Of a stretch of DNA of 64,000 nt, positions 48,055-58,227 are shown piece by piece (the stretch's first letter is position 1; every line of letters starts with the position of its first letter). The notes beneath the pieces were generated by a model. That model saw only the letters and a program-made list of their open reading frames with translations, was not told the origin of the DNA and ran no database searches. The DNA comes from Saprospiraceae bacterium (lineage in GTDB: Bacteria; Bacteroidota; Bacteroidia; Chitinophagales; Saprospiraceae): contig JAIYAP010000084.1 of the NCBI GenBank assembly GCA_027488935.1, positions 1 through 64,000 of the forward strand. The letters run 5' to 3'. The position numbers were made by a program, and so were the translations under genes.

Positions 48055-48810
48055 TTAGCGCTTTAGTATCCAAAAATTGGCATCATCCAGGATCAATTTC
48101 AAGCCTGTTTCTTCCAGAATTTCCCTGCATTCGGCTACTTCTTCTTTCGATAAAATATCCTTGTGCGGGTGTACTTCCATAAAAACGGTGTGCAATTGCT
48201 CCAACCAGGTTTTATTATCGCGCAAAAACTGCAACTCACCGCCTTCAATATCCATTACTAAGGTATCGAATTGTAGATCGTGTGTTTGTTCCAACGCTTT
48301 AATAGACTTTCCGGGAACTTCAATTTGGGTAGAAGATGCCCGACGGTTGCTGCTCATTAAAATGGTACGACCAATAAAAAATGGATTGCTTTTCTGCTCC
48401 GACACCATACAGTGTTCGATTTGAAAACCGCTACCATTGTGTTCCCGATTCCTTTCAATAAATTGGATCAGATTCGGGTTGGCCTCCACTACAACGTGCC
48501 GCTCAGGATGCGTAAGCAATTTATTGGTCACACAGGATACAACCCCCAAACATGCCCCCAGTTCCAATACCGTCGCTTCCGGATTCAAGTATTGTTTTAG
48601 ATAACGCCGTTCCTGTTTTTCATAAAAATTGATCGGAAACTGCCCTCTAAACTTGATGTCCGTTACTTCCCTTGGAATCAGCAATTCCACACCTTCCGTT
48701 TTGTACTTATTGCCCATCAGGGTAAAATACACCCCAGCCAACCAAAGTTTTGTGTTGAATTTCAACAAGTTAAACCTTTGTCGAAGGCTTGGAACGGTCG
48801 TTGTGCTCAT
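48055..48810 (-). CDS. FkbM-family methyltransferase between rpoB and rpoC
   Basis: A 251-residue SAM-dependent methyltransferase. The SAM motif I is VLELGACLGVVS, the acidic loop HVVVEANPNL follows, and the FkbM signature VMDIEGGELQFL is present near residue 185. Such enzymes often methylate sugars in surface polysaccharides. It lies 64 bp downstream of the rpoB stop, with a strong hairpin in between, and 4 bp upstream of the glycosyltransferase-like gene. Confidence 0.87.
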   Translation of the reverse strand: MSTTTVPSLRQRFNLLKFNTKLWLAGVYFTLMGNKYKTEGVELLIPREVTDIKFRGQFPINFYEKQERRYLKQYLNPEATVLELGACLGVVSCVTNKLLTHPERHVVVEANPNLIQFIERNREHNGSGFQIEHCMVSEQKSNPFFIGRTILMSSNRRASSTQIEVPGKSIKALEQTHDLQFDTLVMDIEGGELQFLRDNKTWLEQLHTVFMEVHPHKDILSKEEVAECREILEETGLKLILDDANFWILKR

Positions 48811-48829
48811 TGCTTTTTCCTATTGAAAA

Positions 48830-48863
48830 TGTGGAGCACAACCGTTACATGTTATGCTCCACA
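48830..48863 (-). terminator. Hairpin after rpoB
   Basis: On the minus strand TGTGGAGCATAAC and GTTGTGCTCCACA form 13 pairs (one G-U) around an 8-base loop, followed by TTTTC. It begins 12 bp after the rpoB stop. It could end or weaken rpoB transcripts before the inserted genes and rpoC. Confidence 0.75.
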
Positions 48864-48874
48864 CTTCAGTGCGT

Positions 48875-51800
48875 TTATTCAAATTTTACATCTAAGGCCA
48901 AACCGCGCAATTCGTGTACCAATACGTTGAAGGATTCCGGAATGTTTGGTTCTGGCAAATTATCTCCTTTAACGATTGCTTCGTACGCTTTTGCACGACC
49001 TTGAATATCATCCGATTTCACGGTCAACAATTCTTGCAGGATATTCGATGCGCCGTATGCCTCAAGTGCCCAAACCTCCATCTCACCAAAACGCTGACCA
49101 CCAAACTGGGCTTTACCACCCAATGGCTGCTGCGTGATGAGCGAGTATGGTCCGATCGAACGCGCGTGCATCTTATCGTCTACCATGTGGCTCAGTTTCA
49201 GCATGTAAATTACGCCTACCGTCGCCTTCTGGTGGAAGCGGTCACCCGTTTCACCGTCCGACAAGAATGTTTGGCCCAATTCCGGCAAACCTGCTTTTTC
49301 GATCCAGGCTGCAACTTCGTCTGCTTTTGCACCGTCAAAGATCGGCGTTGCAAATTTCAAACCAAGACGCTCACCGGCCCAACCCAATACCGTTTCGAAA
49401 ATCTGACCCAGGTTCATACGAGATGGTACACCCAGTGGGTTCAGTACCACGTCGACCGGCGATCCGTCGGCCAGGAACGGCATATCTTCCATCCGTACAA
49501 TACGGCTTACGATACCCTTGTTACCGTGGCGACCTGCCAATTTATCCCCTACTTTCAGTTTCCGTTTTTTAGCGATGTACACTTTCGCTAATTTCAATAC
49601 GCCCGCTGGCAATTCATCACCAATGCTGATGTTGAACTTTTCGCGTTTGTAACGGCCCACTTCTTCATTCACTTTGATGCTGTAATTGTGCAGCAAACGT
49701 GCAATCAGGTGGTTGGTATTTTTCTCGTTGGTCCAGTTGGAGTAATCCACCTGGCTGAAATCGATCTGGTCGCGCAGGATTTGAACGCTCAATTTGGAGC
49801 CTTTCGGAACCATTTCGTCGTTGTAAATCGAGCGAATACCATTCGTAACCTTATCTTTTACCAACAATTGAAGTTTGTCGATCAGGATCGTCTTCAATTT
49901 GTTGAGTGCAACTACGTGTTCATCATCCAATTTATCCAAAAGCGCCTTTTCAGACTCTTTTTGAACCTTATCTTTCTTGGCGCGCGCAAACAATTGCTTG
50001 TCAATTACCACCCCGTTGATACTTGGTGGAACTTTCAAAGAAGCATCTTTTACGTCGCCCGCTTTGTCGCCAAAGATCGCACGCAAGAGTTTTTCCTCTG
50101 GTGTTGGGTCGGTTTCACCTTTTGGTGTAATCTTACCAATCAGAATATCTCCTTCCTTCGCCCAGGCACCGATGCGGATGATACCGTGTTCGTCGAGGTC
50201 TTTGGTAGCTTCCTCACTTACGTTAGGAATATCTGCCGTCAATTCTTCCTCGCCGAGTTTCGTGTCACGTACATCCAACTCAAAGTGCTCAATATGGATC
50301 GAAGTAAATACGTCTTCTTGTACAACGCGCTCTGACAATACGATCGCATCCTCGAAGTTGTACCCTTTCCAAGGCATAAAGGCCACTTTCAGGTTTTGAC
50401 CCAAGGCCAATTCGCCGTTTTCTGTAGCATAACCTTCACAAAGAATATCGCCTTCTTCTACCCGTTGTCCGCGGCGTACAATTGGTTTCAGGTTGATGCA
50501 AGTACCTTGGTTGGTACGCATAAACTTGGTCAATTTGTACATTTTACGCGCATCTTCGAAAGAAACCAATTGATCTTCTTCAGTACGGTCGTAGTTAATG
50601 ATAATTTCGTTTGCGTCTACATATTCTACTACGCCGCTGCCTTCTGCATTGATCAGCATCCGAGAGTCACGGGCAACTTTCGCTTCCAAGCCAGTTCCCA
50701 CCACCGGTGAGTTCGGACGAATCAGCGGAACTGCCTGACGTTGCATGTTTGATCCCATCAAGGCACGGTTCGCATCGTCATTCTCTAGGAACGGAATCAA
50801 GGAAGCCGACACCCCTACAATTTGGTTGGGGGCAACGTCGATATATTCCAGTTCATCAGGTGTCAAAATCGGGAAGTCACCGTGTTCGCGTGCTTTCACA
50901 CGATCGTTCAAGAAAGCGCCGCTTTCGTCAACCGGAGAGTTGGCTTGTGCGATTTTCTTGTAATCTTCTGCTTCAGCGGACAGGTATTCCACATCGCCTT
51001 CCATAATTACCTTACCTGCGTCTACACGACGATAAGGTGTTTCGAGGAAGCCCATTTTGTTGATTTTCGCGTGGGTACACAGGGTAGAGATCAAACCGAT
51101 GTTTGGTCCTTCCGGTGTTTCAATCGTACACAAACGGCCATAGTGGGAGTAGTGTACGTCACGCACCTCAAAGCCAGCGCGCTCGCGCGAGAGACCACCA
51201 GGTCCGAGTGCCGAAATACGGCGCTTATGGGTGATTTCAGAAAGCGGGTTGGTTTGATCGAGGAACTGCGACAACTGGCTGGTACCGAAGAACGAATTGA
51301 TCACCGAAGAAAGCGTACGCGCGTTGATCAGATCTACTGGCGTAAATACTTCATTATCACGTACGTTCATGCGTTCACGAATCGTACGCGCCATCCGTGC
51401 AAGACCCACACCGAACTGAGCGTACAACTGCTCGCCCACGGTACGTACCCGACGGTTGGAAAGGTGGTCAATATCGTCGATTTCGGCCTTGTTATTGATC
51501 AAACTTACGATATAACGCACAATGGCGATGATATCTTCTTTGGTCAAAACCAGGTTGTTATCGTCAATATCCAACTGCAACTTGCGGTTGATTTTGAAAC
51601 GGCCCACTTCGCCAAGGTTGTAACGCTTGTCGGAGAAGAACAATTTCTCAATAATACCACGTGCAGTCTCGTCATCTGGTGGATCGCTTCCGCGCAGCTG
51701 ACGGTATATGTAAGTCACGGCTTCGAGTTCGCTCGAGGTCGGGTCTTTTTGTAGCGTATTGTAGATGATCGAAAAGTCTTCATCGATATCCGTACGTTGC

Positions 51801-52714
51801 AGGATAATGGTTGTGGTACCTGCATCAAGGATCAATTCGATATTTTCTTCATCCAGCAAAGTATCGCGTTCCAGGATGATTTCATTCCGTTCGATGGTTA
51901 CCACCTCACCGGTGTCTTCATCCACGAAATCTTCCGTCCAAGTTTTCAATACCCGAGCCGCCAATTTCCGACCAACCGAGCCTTCCAGGTTTTCGCGGGT
52001 GCAGGCAATTTCATCGGCCAGGTTGAACAGGTCGAGAATTGCTTTATCCGTATCGAAGCCGATTGCGCGCAGCAGGGTGGTTACTGGAAACTTCTTTTTC
52101 CGGTCGATGTACGCATACATCACCAGGTTGATATCGGTCGCAAACTCCATCCATGCGCCTTTGAACGGGATTACCCGTGCGCTGTAGATTTTGGTACCGT
52201 TTGGGTGAAAACTTTGTCCAAAAAATACGCCGGGAGAGCGGTGCAGTTGGGATACAATCACGCGTTCGGCGCCATTGATCACAAAAGTACCTTTCGGTGT
52301 CATGTATGGGATATTTCCGAGGAATACATCCTGTACAATCGTTTGGAAGTCAATATGTTCTTCATCGTTACAAGAAAGCCTTAATTTGGCTTTCAGGGGT
52401 ACCGAATACGTCAAACCCCGCTGCATACACTCATCAATGGTGTAGCGAGGGGGATCGATGAAGTAATCGAGAAACTCGAGGTTAAAAATATTCCGCGCGT
52501 CGGTGATCGGGAAGTTTTCCTGAAACACGCGGTAGAGCCCTTCACTATTACGGTTTTCGGGCGTGGTTTCCAGCTGAAAAAACTCCTGAAAGGATTTGAG
52601 CTGGATTTCAAGGAGGTCAGGATAATTACCTGCGAGCCGAATCTTGCCGAAGCTAAAACGATTCTGAACGCCTGTTTTTTGGACTGCCCCGTTAGAGATG
52701 CCGTTATTGGTCAT
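48875..52714 (-). CDS. rpoB: RNA polymerase subunit beta
   Basis: 1279 residues, with the typical N-terminus ([27 protein letters not shown]), the rifampicin-region hallmark ([42 protein letters not shown]), and the C-terminal [10 protein letters not shown] and [46 protein letters not shown] segments (quoted in pieces: [22 protein letters not shown]). The rifampicin region has the sensitive-type residues at the usual Asp, His and Ser positions, as far as can be judged by eye. A 305-bp gap with a promoter-like box and several hairpins precedes it. Confidence 0.98.
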   Translation of the reverse strand: MTNNGISNGAVQKTGVQNRFSFGKIRLAGNYPDLLEIQLKSFQEFFQLETTPENRNSEGLYRVFQENFPITDARNIFNLEFLDYFIDPPRYTIDECMQRGLTYSVPLKAKLRLSCNDEEHIDFQTIVQDVFLGNIPYMTPKGTFVINGAERVIVSQLHRSPGVFFGQSFHPNGTKIYSARVIPFKGAWMEFATDINLVMYAYIDRKKKFPVTTLLRAIGFDTDKAILDLFNLADEIACTRENLEGSVGRKLAARVLKTWTEDFVDEDTGEVVTIERNEIILERDTLLDEENIELILDAGTTTIILQRTDIDEDFSIIYNTLQKDPTSSELEAVTYIYRQLRGSDPPDDETARGIIEKLFFSDKRYNLGEVGRFKINRKLQLDIDDNNLVLTKEDIIAIVRYIVSLINNKAEIDDIDHLSNRRVRTVGEQLYAQFGVGLARMARTIRERMNVRDNEVFTPVDLINARTLSSVINSFFGTSQLSQFLDQTNPLSEITHKRRISALGPGGLSRERAGFEVRDVHYSHYGRLCTIETPEGPNIGLISTLCTHAKINKMGFLETPYRRVDAGKVIMEGDVEYLSAEAEDYKKIAQANSPVDESGAFLNDRVKAREHGDFPILTPDELEYIDVAPNQIVGVSASLIPFLENDDANRALMGSNMQRQAVPLIRPNSPVVGTGLEAKVARDSRMLINAEGSGVVEYVDANEIIINYDRTEEDQLVSFEDARKMYKLTKFMRTNQGTCINLKPIVRRGQRVEEGDILCEGYATENGELALGQNLKVAFMPWKGYNFEDAIVLSERVVQEDVFTSIHIEHFELDVRDTKLGEEELTADIPNVSEEATKDLDEHGIIRIGAWAKEGDILIGKITPKGETDPTPEEKLLRAIFGDKAGDVKDASLKVPPSINGVVIDKQLFARAKKDKVQKESEKALLDKLDDEHVVALNKLKTILIDKLQLLVKDKVTNGIRSIYNDEMVPKGSKLSVQILRDQIDFSQVDYSNWTNEKNTNHLIARLLHNYSIKVNEEVGRYKREKFNISIGDELPAGVLKLAKVYIAKKRKLKVGDKLAGRHGNKGIVSRIVRMEDMPFLADGSPVDVVLNPLGVPSRMNLGQIFETVLGWAGERLGLKFATPIFDGAKADEVAAWIEKAGLPELGQTFLSDGETGDRFHQKATVGVIYMLKLSHMVDDKMHARSIGPYSLITQQPLGGKAQFGGQRFGEMEVWALEAYGASNILQELLTVKSDDIQGRAKAYEAIVKGDNLPEPNIPESFNVLVHELRGLALDVKFE

Positions 52715-52768
52715 TTTTGCAATTATATGCTTGAATGCTGATTGGCGGGTGCCGGAAGTAAACTCGGC

Positions 52769-52801
52769 ATGAGTGTGCTATGGTCGGATAGCAATACTCA
52801 T
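52769..52801 (-). promoter_or_regulatory. Hairpin in the rpoB leader
   Basis: ATGAGT/ACTCAT and TGCTAT/ATAGCA form two stacked stems around the loop GGTCGG, with a small internal loop. It lies about 55 bp upstream of the rpoB ATG, inside the transcript predicted from the box at 52846. Confidence 0.5.
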
Positions 52802-52845
52802 AAACACTTAAATGGTCATAATAGTTGCGTGCTACAGCATACAGA

Positions 52846-52895
52846 CAAAGATAGGCTTAACACGTTTGGGCCGAAAAGCCGGAACATGTTAAGCC
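52846..52895 (-). promoter_or_regulatory. Candidate rpoB promoter with abutting inverted repeat
   Basis: TATCTTTG on the minus strand (52853-52846) matches TAnnTTTG. Directly upstream of it is a 42-bp inverted repeat (52854-52895) with outer arms GGCTTAACA/TGTTAAGCC and an inner imperfect stem. The repeat may be a terminator for rplL transcripts, an operator over the -33 region, or both. Confidence 0.6.
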
Positions 52896-52969
52896 ATATC
52901 ATTAAATATCTGTTGAGAAGTAGCGTACAAGCATGGAGTCGAATAAGCAAGACTGTTGTTGTGTGATAA

Positions 52970-53000
52970 ACAGGATGGGCTTGAAAGCATCAGATCCTGT
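52970..53000 (-). other. Inverted repeat after rplL
   Basis: ACAGGAT (52970-52976) and ATCCTGT (52994-53000) form a 7-bp stem with a 17-base loop, starting 20 bp after the rplL stop. There is no T run. It could be a processing or weak termination site. Confidence 0.35.
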
Positions 53001-53019
53001 GACCCTGCATCAACGTGGC

Positions 53020-53400
53020 TTACTTAACTTCGATTACCGCACCTGCAGCTTCCAAAGTAGCTTTTAGAGATTCTGCTTCAGCTTTGTTCACACCGCTCTT
53101 CAGCGGGCTTGGAGCGCCGTCAACAAGATCTTTTGCTTCTTTCAAACCCAGACCTAAGAGATTTTTCACCTCTTTTACTACGTTCAATTTATTAGCGCCT
53201 GCATCTTTCAGAATTACGTCGAATTCTGTTTTTTCTGCTGGAGCCGCGTCGCCACCACCACCAGCTACTGGTGCTGCCATTGCTACTGCTGCTGCTGCAG
53301 GTTCGATCCCGTAATCATCTTTCAGGATATTGGCCAGTTCATTGGCTTCTTTAATCGTGAGGTTCACGAGCGATTCAGCCAGTGCTTTCAAATCTGCCAT
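53020..53400 (-). CDS. rplL: 50S ribosomal protein L7/L12
   Basis: A 126-residue stalk protein that recruits translation factors. N-terminal dimerisation part, an Ala/Gly-rich hinge ([23 protein letters not shown]), then the C-terminal domain ([20 protein letters not shown]...[15 protein letters not shown]). It follows rplJ, the L10 gene whose product binds it. Confidence 0.97.
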   Translation of the reverse strand: MADLKALAESLVNLTIKEANELANILKDDYGIEPAAAAVAMAAPVAGGGGDAAPAEKTEFDVILKDAGANKLNVVKEVKNLLGLGLKEAKDLVDGAPSPLKSGVNKAEAESLKATLEAAGAVIEVK

Positions 53401-53533
53401 TGTTGTAGAATTTAAAAAGTTGTTTGCAAAAAATGGTTAAAAAACAGTTTTAAGGGGAATTTCAAAATTGTAACACTTTATTGTGCGTACTTGGAAGCCA
53501 AAGAAAAACAAGCGGTTTCCCGCAGTAATGATC

Positions 53534-54070
53534 TTATTCCGCAGCGCCTTCGCGTTCTTGAAGCGTCTTGATAATCCCTGCAAGTTTGCCACCAGTAGCC
53601 GTAATTTGGCTTGAAAGGCGTTTTCCAGGTGATTGCAAGAGTCCAAGAATTTCGCCGATCATCTCCTCCTTGCTCTTCAGTTTCGTCAACGCTTTCAGGT
53701 TGTCGTCGCCGATATAAACAGAGGAATCGATGTATGCTGCTTTCAAAAGCGGGCGTTCATTCGTTTTACGGAATTCTTCCAGCAATACTGCAGGCGATTT
53801 TGGATTTTCAGAAAAAAGAATCGTAGTTGGGCCTTTTAGCACTTCGAAGAGTGCGCTATAGCCTTTCGATTCTGGAGCATCTTCCAATGCTTTTTGAATC
53901 AAGGTATTTTTTGCTACTTTCACCGTGATGCCTTGTTCGTAGCACTTCTGGCGGAAAATATTAATTTTGGAAACCGGCATCGTTGACGAATCCGTCAGGT
54001 AGAAAAATGGGGTACTACCCAGTTCTTCTTTGAGGACCGCAATCGCTTCCGTTTTTTCTGCTCTTGTCAT
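53534..54070 (-). CDS. rplJ: 50S ribosomal protein L10
   Basis: A 178-residue stalk base protein that binds 23S rRNA and L7/L12 dimers. It has the N-terminal KTEAIAVLKEELGSTPFFYLTDSSTMPVSKIN region and the central KNTLIQKALED segment (given in parts), and a helical C-terminal tail ending QEREGAAE. In many bacteria L10 with L12 represses its own mRNA; the 89-bp leader here (54071-54159) shows no clear structure by eye. Confidence 0.95.
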   Translation of the reverse strand: MTRAEKTEAIAVLKEELGSTPFFYLTDSSTMPVSKINIFRQKCYEQGITVKVAKNTLIQKALEDAPESKGYSALFEVLKGPTTILFSENPKSPAVLLEEFRKTNERPLLKAAYIDSSVYIGDDNLKALTKLKSKEEMIGEILGLLQSPGKRLSSQITATGGKLAGIIKTLQEREGAAE

Positions 54071-54159
54071 TTCTTATATTGTTGAAATGTTGCGTTTTAG
54101 TTGAATCGTGTCGAGGCGTTTCGATGGGAAAACCCATTTAAAATACCAAATTGAGCACG

Positions 54160-54855
54160 TTAGACTTTGATAGACTTAGGATCGACGTGAATACCAGGAC
54201 TCATCGTACTTGCTACAGAAACAGAGCGCATGTACACCCCTTTTGCGGAGGATGGTTTCATACGTACCAGGGTAGCAATCAGTTCGTGTGCATTGTCCGT
54301 CAATTGATCTGGCGTAAATGAAACACGGCCGATAGAGGCATGGATAATACCGAACTTATCTACACGGAAAGCGATTTTACCTTTTTTCACCTCTGAAACC
54401 GCCGAAGCGATGTCATTGGAAACAGTACCTGTTTTGGGGTTTGGCATCAAACCGCGTGGACCGAGGATACGGGCAACTTTACCAAGTTGTGCCATTACGT
54501 TGGGGGTAGCGATGATCACATCAACATCCATCCAACCTTCTGTAACCTTTTGGATGTATTCGTCCAAACCAACAAAGTCAGCGCCTGCTTCTTTCGCTTC
54601 CGCTTCTCTGTCAGGTGTACAGAATACTAATACGCGTTTAGTTTTACCAGTACCGTGTGGTAAAGAAACCGTACCACGCAGTGCTTGATCCGCTTTACGA
54701 GGGTCAACCCCCAAACGCACATGCACGTCTACAGAAGCATTAAATTTCGTAGTATTGACTTCTTTGACCAGACCCATCGCTTCTGTGAGCGAATAAAGTT
54801 TGTCTTTGTCTACCTTCGAATCAACGACCTTCCGTTTTTTCGTTACTTGAGCCAT
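54160..54855 (-). CDS. rplA: 50S ribosomal protein L1
   Basis: A 231-residue two-domain L1 protein of the exit-site stalk. Landmarks: [38 protein letters not shown] and [18 protein letters not shown]1 often represses the L11-L1 operon by binding its leader; see the hairpin at 55441-55497. Confidence 0.97.
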   Translation of the reverse strand: MAQVTKKRKVVDSKVDKDKLYSLTEAMGLVKEVNTTKFNASVDVHVRLGVDPRKADQALRGTVSLPHGTGKTKRVLVFCTPDREAEAKEAGADFVGLDEYIQKVTEGWMDVDVIIATPNVMAQLGKVARILGPRGLMPNPKTGTVSNDIASAVSEVKKGKIAFRVDKFGIIHASIGRVSFTPDQLTDNAHELIATLVRMKPSSAKGVYMRSVSVASTMSPGIHVDPKSIKV

Positions 54856-54879
54856 TATGAACTTTAATTTAAGGTTAGC

Positions 54880-54896
54880 GTCCCGATGGGCGGGAC
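54880..54896 (-). other. Small hairpin between rplK and rplA
   Basis: GTCCCG and CGGGAC enclose a 5-base loop 25 bp upstream of the rplA ATG. It may influence rplA translation; no T run. Confidence 0.35.
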
Positions 54897-54933
54897 TCCC
54901 TTCAACCGACCGATAAAAAGGTCGTTTGTTTGT

Positions 54934-55386
54934 TTAGTTGTTACTCCAAGGAGCGTCGCCTGTAATTGTAAGTCCCATACTGCGTGCAGTACCAGCCACC
55001 ATTTTCATAGCAGATTCGATGGTAAAGCAGTTCAAGTCGGGCATTTTATTTTCGGCAATTGCACGCACCTGTTCCCAGGTTACCGTACCTACTTTTTTAC
55101 GGTTTGGTTCTGGAGAACCTTTACCTGGAGCAAGTTTGGATGCTTCGAACAATTGGATCGCTGCTGGTGGTGTTTTGATGATAAAGTCAAAGGTTTTGTC
55201 TTTATACACCTGAATGATCACCGGCAAAATTTTTCCGATTGATTCTTGCGTTTGCGCGTTGAAACGCTTGCAGAACTCCATGATGTTTACACCCTTCGAA
55301 CCGAGTGCTGGACCGATTGGTGGCGCAGGGTTTGCCTGACCGCCTTTCACCTGGAGTTTAATATAAATGTCTACTTCTTTTGCCAT
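54934..55386 (-). CDS. rplK: 50S ribosomal protein L11
   Basis: A 150-residue protein of the GTPase-associated centre. Landmarks: [19 protein letters not shown] at the N-terminus and [17 protein letters not shown] near the C-terminus. It forms the L11-L1 pair with rplA and follows nusG. Confidence 0.97.
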   Translation of the reverse strand: MAKEVDIYIKLQVKGGQANPAPPIGPALGSKGVNIMEFCKRFNAQTQESIGKILPVIIQVYKDKTFDFIIKTPPAAIQLFEASKLAPGKGSPEPNRKKVGTVTWEQVRAIAENKMPDLNCFTIESAMKMVAGTARSMGLTITGDAPWSNN

Positions 55387-55440
55387 TTTTCAAAATTTTC
55401 AGAACATTACGCTCTGATTCTGAACGATTTATAAAGATCA

Positions 55441-55497
55441 TAATACTTTCTGGTGTGGAAGCGAGCCCGGGAGAAGCGGGCATCAAAGAAAGTATTA
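55441..55497 (-). promoter_or_regulatory. Long hairpin in the nusG-rplK interval
   Basis: TAATACTTTCT and AGAAAGTATTA are perfect 11-bp outer arms; GCCCG/CGGGC forms an inner stem, with an asymmetric internal loop between. The nusG stop lies in the first arm, and rplK starts 55 bp after the structure. Position and shape fit an L1 autoregulatory site of the L11 operon (inference). Confidence 0.55.
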
Positions 55498-56076
55498 ACT
55501 GATTTTTTCAACTTGCATGAAATTGAGTTCTACTTCTGTGCCGCGACCAAAAATTTTCACGACCACTTTCAATTTCTTTTTCTCTTCGTTTACTTCCTGG
55601 ATATCGCCTACGAATTCTGCAAACGGACCATCTGTAATTTTAACTGTTTCACCAATCAGGAACGGTTCGCTCATGACTTCACCCGCTTCTGAACTTTCGT
55701 CTACTTTACCGAGCAAACGATTAGCTTCCACCTGTGTCATGGGTAATGGAACTTCTTTACCCAAAAAGTGGATTACATTAGGCATATCGCTGATATGTTT
55801 GGCGATATCACCATTCAAGCGGTTTCCGAAAGCTTCTACGAGGATATAGCCTGGTAGCAGATTTCGTTCCTGCATAACTTTTTTACCGTTTCTGATTTTG
55901 TACACCTTTTCGGTAGGTACGATTACAGAAAAGATAAATTCTTGCCATCCCGAGCGTTCAATCTCAAGTAAAATACGTTCCTGAATCTTTCTCTCTTTAC
56001 CGCTGATGACACGCAGCGAGTACCATTTTCGTTGGTCGTTGCTTTGGTCGGTACTCGTATTTTTTTCCTGAATCAT
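55495..56076 (-). CDS. nusG: Transcription termination/antitermination protein NusG
   Basis: A 193-residue protein with the N-terminal NGN domain (WYSLRVISGKERKIQERILLEIE, binds RNA polymerase clamp) and the C-terminal KOW domain (VKITDGPFAEFVGDIQEVNEEKKKLKVVV, given in part). It couples transcription to ribosomes or Rho. It starts 32 bp after secE, in the standard order. Confidence 0.96.
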   Translation of the reverse strand: MIQEKNTSTDQSNDQRKWYSLRVISGKERKIQERILLEIERSGWQEFIFSVIVPTEKVYKIRNGKKVMQERNLLPGYILVEAFGNRLNGDIAKHISDMPNVIHFLGKEVPLPMTQVEANRLLGKVDESSEAGEVMSEPFLIGETVKITDGPFAEFVGDIQEVNEEKKKLKVVVKIFGRGTEVELNFMQVEKIS

Positions 56077-56108
56077 GGTTGCCGGGTTGATTAGTTAAAC
56101 GAATCAAA

Positions 56109-56306
56109 TTATTTCCAAATACCATAAATGGTTTTGAAAACCAGGCTACAGAGTGCGTCCATTCCAAAAATAAGGAGTGCAAGCATTGCGGAAGTAACCA
56201 AAACGACCACAGTACTTTCCTGCAACTGTTGGGCAGTTGGCCAGGAAACATTTTTCAGCAACTCATTGTAGCTTTCCCGCAGATAAAGCATCAATTTTTT
56301 ATCCAT
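56109..56306 (-). CDS. secE: Preprotein translocase subunit SecE
   Basis: A 65-residue single-span SecE. It has the conserved amphipathic helix YLRESYNELLKNVSWPT followed by one membrane segment (STVVVLVTSAMLALLIFGMDAL). The start at 56306 (MDKKLMLYLRES) is preferred; an extension to 56417 would translate an 18-base homopolymer into poly-Phe and is not credible. It partners SecY of the Sec translocon. Confidence 0.93.
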   Translation of the reverse strand: MDKKLMLYLRESYNELLKNVSWPTAQQLQESTVVVLVTSAMLALLIFGMDALCSLVFKTIYGIWK

Positions 56307-56367
56307 CTTCCGATTATTGTAGCCATTTTTAAAAATGGCGTAATGTAAATGTGCAGCAACGCAGCAT

Positions 56368-56385
56368 AAAAAAAAAAAAAAAAAA
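56368..56385. repeat. 18-base A homopolymer (T on the coding strand)
   Basis: A run of 18 A between tRNA-Trp and secE. On the transcribed strand it is T18, about 62 bp upstream of the secE ATG. It is prone to slippage or sequencing error, and could also act as a terminator tail or polymerase pause. Confidence 0.9.
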
Positions 56386-56438
56386 GCGATTGTCAGTATA
56401 AAACCAACAACCAGCAACGTTTAACTAACCGATAAGTG

Positions 56439-56511
56439 CAGGGGCAGCAGGGCTCGAACCCGCAGCCTGAGGTTTTGGAGACCTCCACTCTACCAATTGA
56501 GCTATGCCCCT
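56439..56511 (-). tRNA. tRNA-Trp (CCA)
   Basis: Cloverleaf with acceptor AGGGGCA/TGCCCCT, D arm, anticodon loop CTCCAAA (anticodon CCA) and T loop TTCGAGC. No CCA end is encoded. It lies between tuf and secE as usual in the phylum. Confidence 0.96.
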
Positions 56512-56580
56512 AAAAAGGATGTCTGTGCGTTTGAAAGGTCGCAAAAAACAACCGGACAAACACACAGACAAAAAGGTATC

Positions 56581-57777
56581 TTAAGCGATGATTTCAGTAA
56601 CTTGACCAGCACCTACGGTACGACCACCTTCACGAATCGCGAAGCGAAGGCCTTTTTCCATAGCAATTGTGTTCAGCAAAACTACTTCCAACTCGATGTT
56701 ATCACCAGGCATTACCATCTCAACATTGGCTGGCAATTTTACGTCACCAGTTACGTCCGTTGTACGGAAGTAGAACTGAGGGCGGTAGCCGTTGAAAAAC
56801 GGAGTGTGACGGCCACCTTCTTCTTTAGAAAGTACGTACACAGAACATTTGAAGGCTTTGTGTGGTTTTACGCTACCTGGTTTGCAGATAACCATACCAC
56901 GCTTGATTTGTTCTTTATCGATACCGCGGAGCAACAAACCAGCGTTGTCACCAGCTTCACCACGATCCAACAATTTACGGAACATTTCAACACCCGTTAC
57001 AGTAGAAGTAAGCGGCTTTTCTTCTGCTTTCATCATACCGATGATTTCAACAGGCTCACCTACGTTAATTACACCGCGCTCGATACGACCGGTAGCAACA
57101 GTACCACGACCTGTGATTGTGAAAGAGTCTTCCACAGGCATCAGGAATGGCTTGTCAACTTCGCGTACAGGCTCAGGAATCTGCGTATCACATGCGTCCA
57201 TTAACTCGTCAATTTTTGCAACGTAAGCAGGATCTCCTTCGAGTGCTTTCAATGCAGAACCTTGAACGATTGCAGCGTTGTCGCCATCAAAACCGTACGA
57301 GCTCAACAACTCGCGCAATTCCATGTCAACCAACTCAAGCATTTCTGGATCATCAACAAGGTCAACTTTGTTCATGAAAACAACTACCTGTGGAACACCA
57401 ACCTGACGAGCGAGCAGAATGTGCTCACGTGTCTGTGGCATTGGGCCGTCCGTTGCAGCACAAACCAAGATAGCACCGTCCATTTGAGCAGCACCCGTGA
57501 TCATGTTCTTAACGTAATCGGCGTGACCCGGGCAGTCAACGTGTGCATAGTGACGCTTTAACGTTTCATATTCAACGTGCGCAGTATTGATTGTGATACC
57601 GCGCTCTTTTTCTTCCGGAGCAGCATCAATGGCATCATAATCCGTTTTCTTTGCGAGACCCTTTTGCGACAGCACGAATGTGATGGCTGCCGTAAGCGTC
57701 GTTTTACCGTGGTCAACGTGACCGATGGTGCCAATATTTACGTGCGGTTTGGAGCGGACAAATGTCTCTTTTGCCAT
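56581..57777 (-). CDS. tuf: Elongation factor Tu
   Basis: A 398-residue GTPase that brings aminoacyl-tRNA to the ribosome. G motifs: GHVDHGKTT (near residue 18), the switch-region DCPGHADY and NKVD. The three domains have normal length. It is embedded in the tRNA cluster, with tRNA-Thr upstream and tRNA-Trp downstream, so tRNA processing and tuf mRNA probably arise from one transcript. Confidence 0.98.
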   Translation of the reverse strand: MAKETFVRSKPHVNIGTIGHVDHGKTTLTAAITFVLSQKGLAKKTDYDAIDAAPEEKERGITINTAHVEYETLKRHYAHVDCPGHADYVKNMITGAAQMDGAILVCAATDGPMPQTREHILLARQVGVPQVVVFMNKVDLVDDPEMLELVDMELRELLSSYGFDGDNAAIVQGSALKALEGDPAYVAKIDELMDACDTQIPEPVREVDKPFLMPVEDSFTITGRGTVATGRIERGVINVGEPVEIIGMMKAEEKPLTSTVTGVEMFRKLLDRGEAGDNAGLLLRGIDKEQIKRGMVICKPGSVKPHKAFKCSVYVLSKEEGGRHTPFFNGYRPQFYFRTTDVTGDVKLPANVEMVMPGDNIELEVVLLNTIAMEKGLRFAIREGGRTVGAGQVTEIIA

Positions 57778-57925
57778 TGGTTTAAACTTATTATTTGTTT
57801 AAGTGATAATTTTGTTAATGTGATGATGTGATCATTTCGAAACAGCTCTACCAAATCGATAAAATTACGTTGTAAAACGCACCTATCTATTTGGATTAAC
57901 TCCTCTAATCATCACATTTTTCTTG

Positions 57926-57997
<72 letters not shown>

Positions 57998-58080
57998 AAT
58001 AAGTGAATAAGCGCAGACCATTTGAAGAACGATACGTAAATCGCTCATTCACTTATTTACGCATTCACTAACTTGCCGGG

Positions 58081-58153
58081 AGCGGCGGACGAGATTCGAA
58101 CTCGCGACATTCAGCTTGGAAGGCTGACGCTCTACCAACTGAGCTACCACCGC
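58081..58153 (-). tRNA. tRNA-Gly (TCC)
   Basis: Acceptor GCGGTGG/CCGCCGC with one T-G pair, anticodon stem TCAGC/GCTGA with loop CTTCCAA (anticodon TCC), T loop TTCGAAT. Confidence 0.96.
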
Positions 58154-58227
58154 AAGCTAATTTACTTTTGACGATTTTTCCATCTTACCGAAACAAGACA
58201 GAAAAATCATCAGAACGCAAATAGTTG

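Noticed and set aside
46947-48874. Insertion sequence explaining the rpoB-rpoC separation
   Set aside because: No transposase, terminal inverted repeats or target duplication were seen around the two inserted genes.
56307-56417. N-terminal extension of SecE with a poly-Phe stretch
   Set aside because: It is the translated homopolymer; SecE of normal length starts at 56306.
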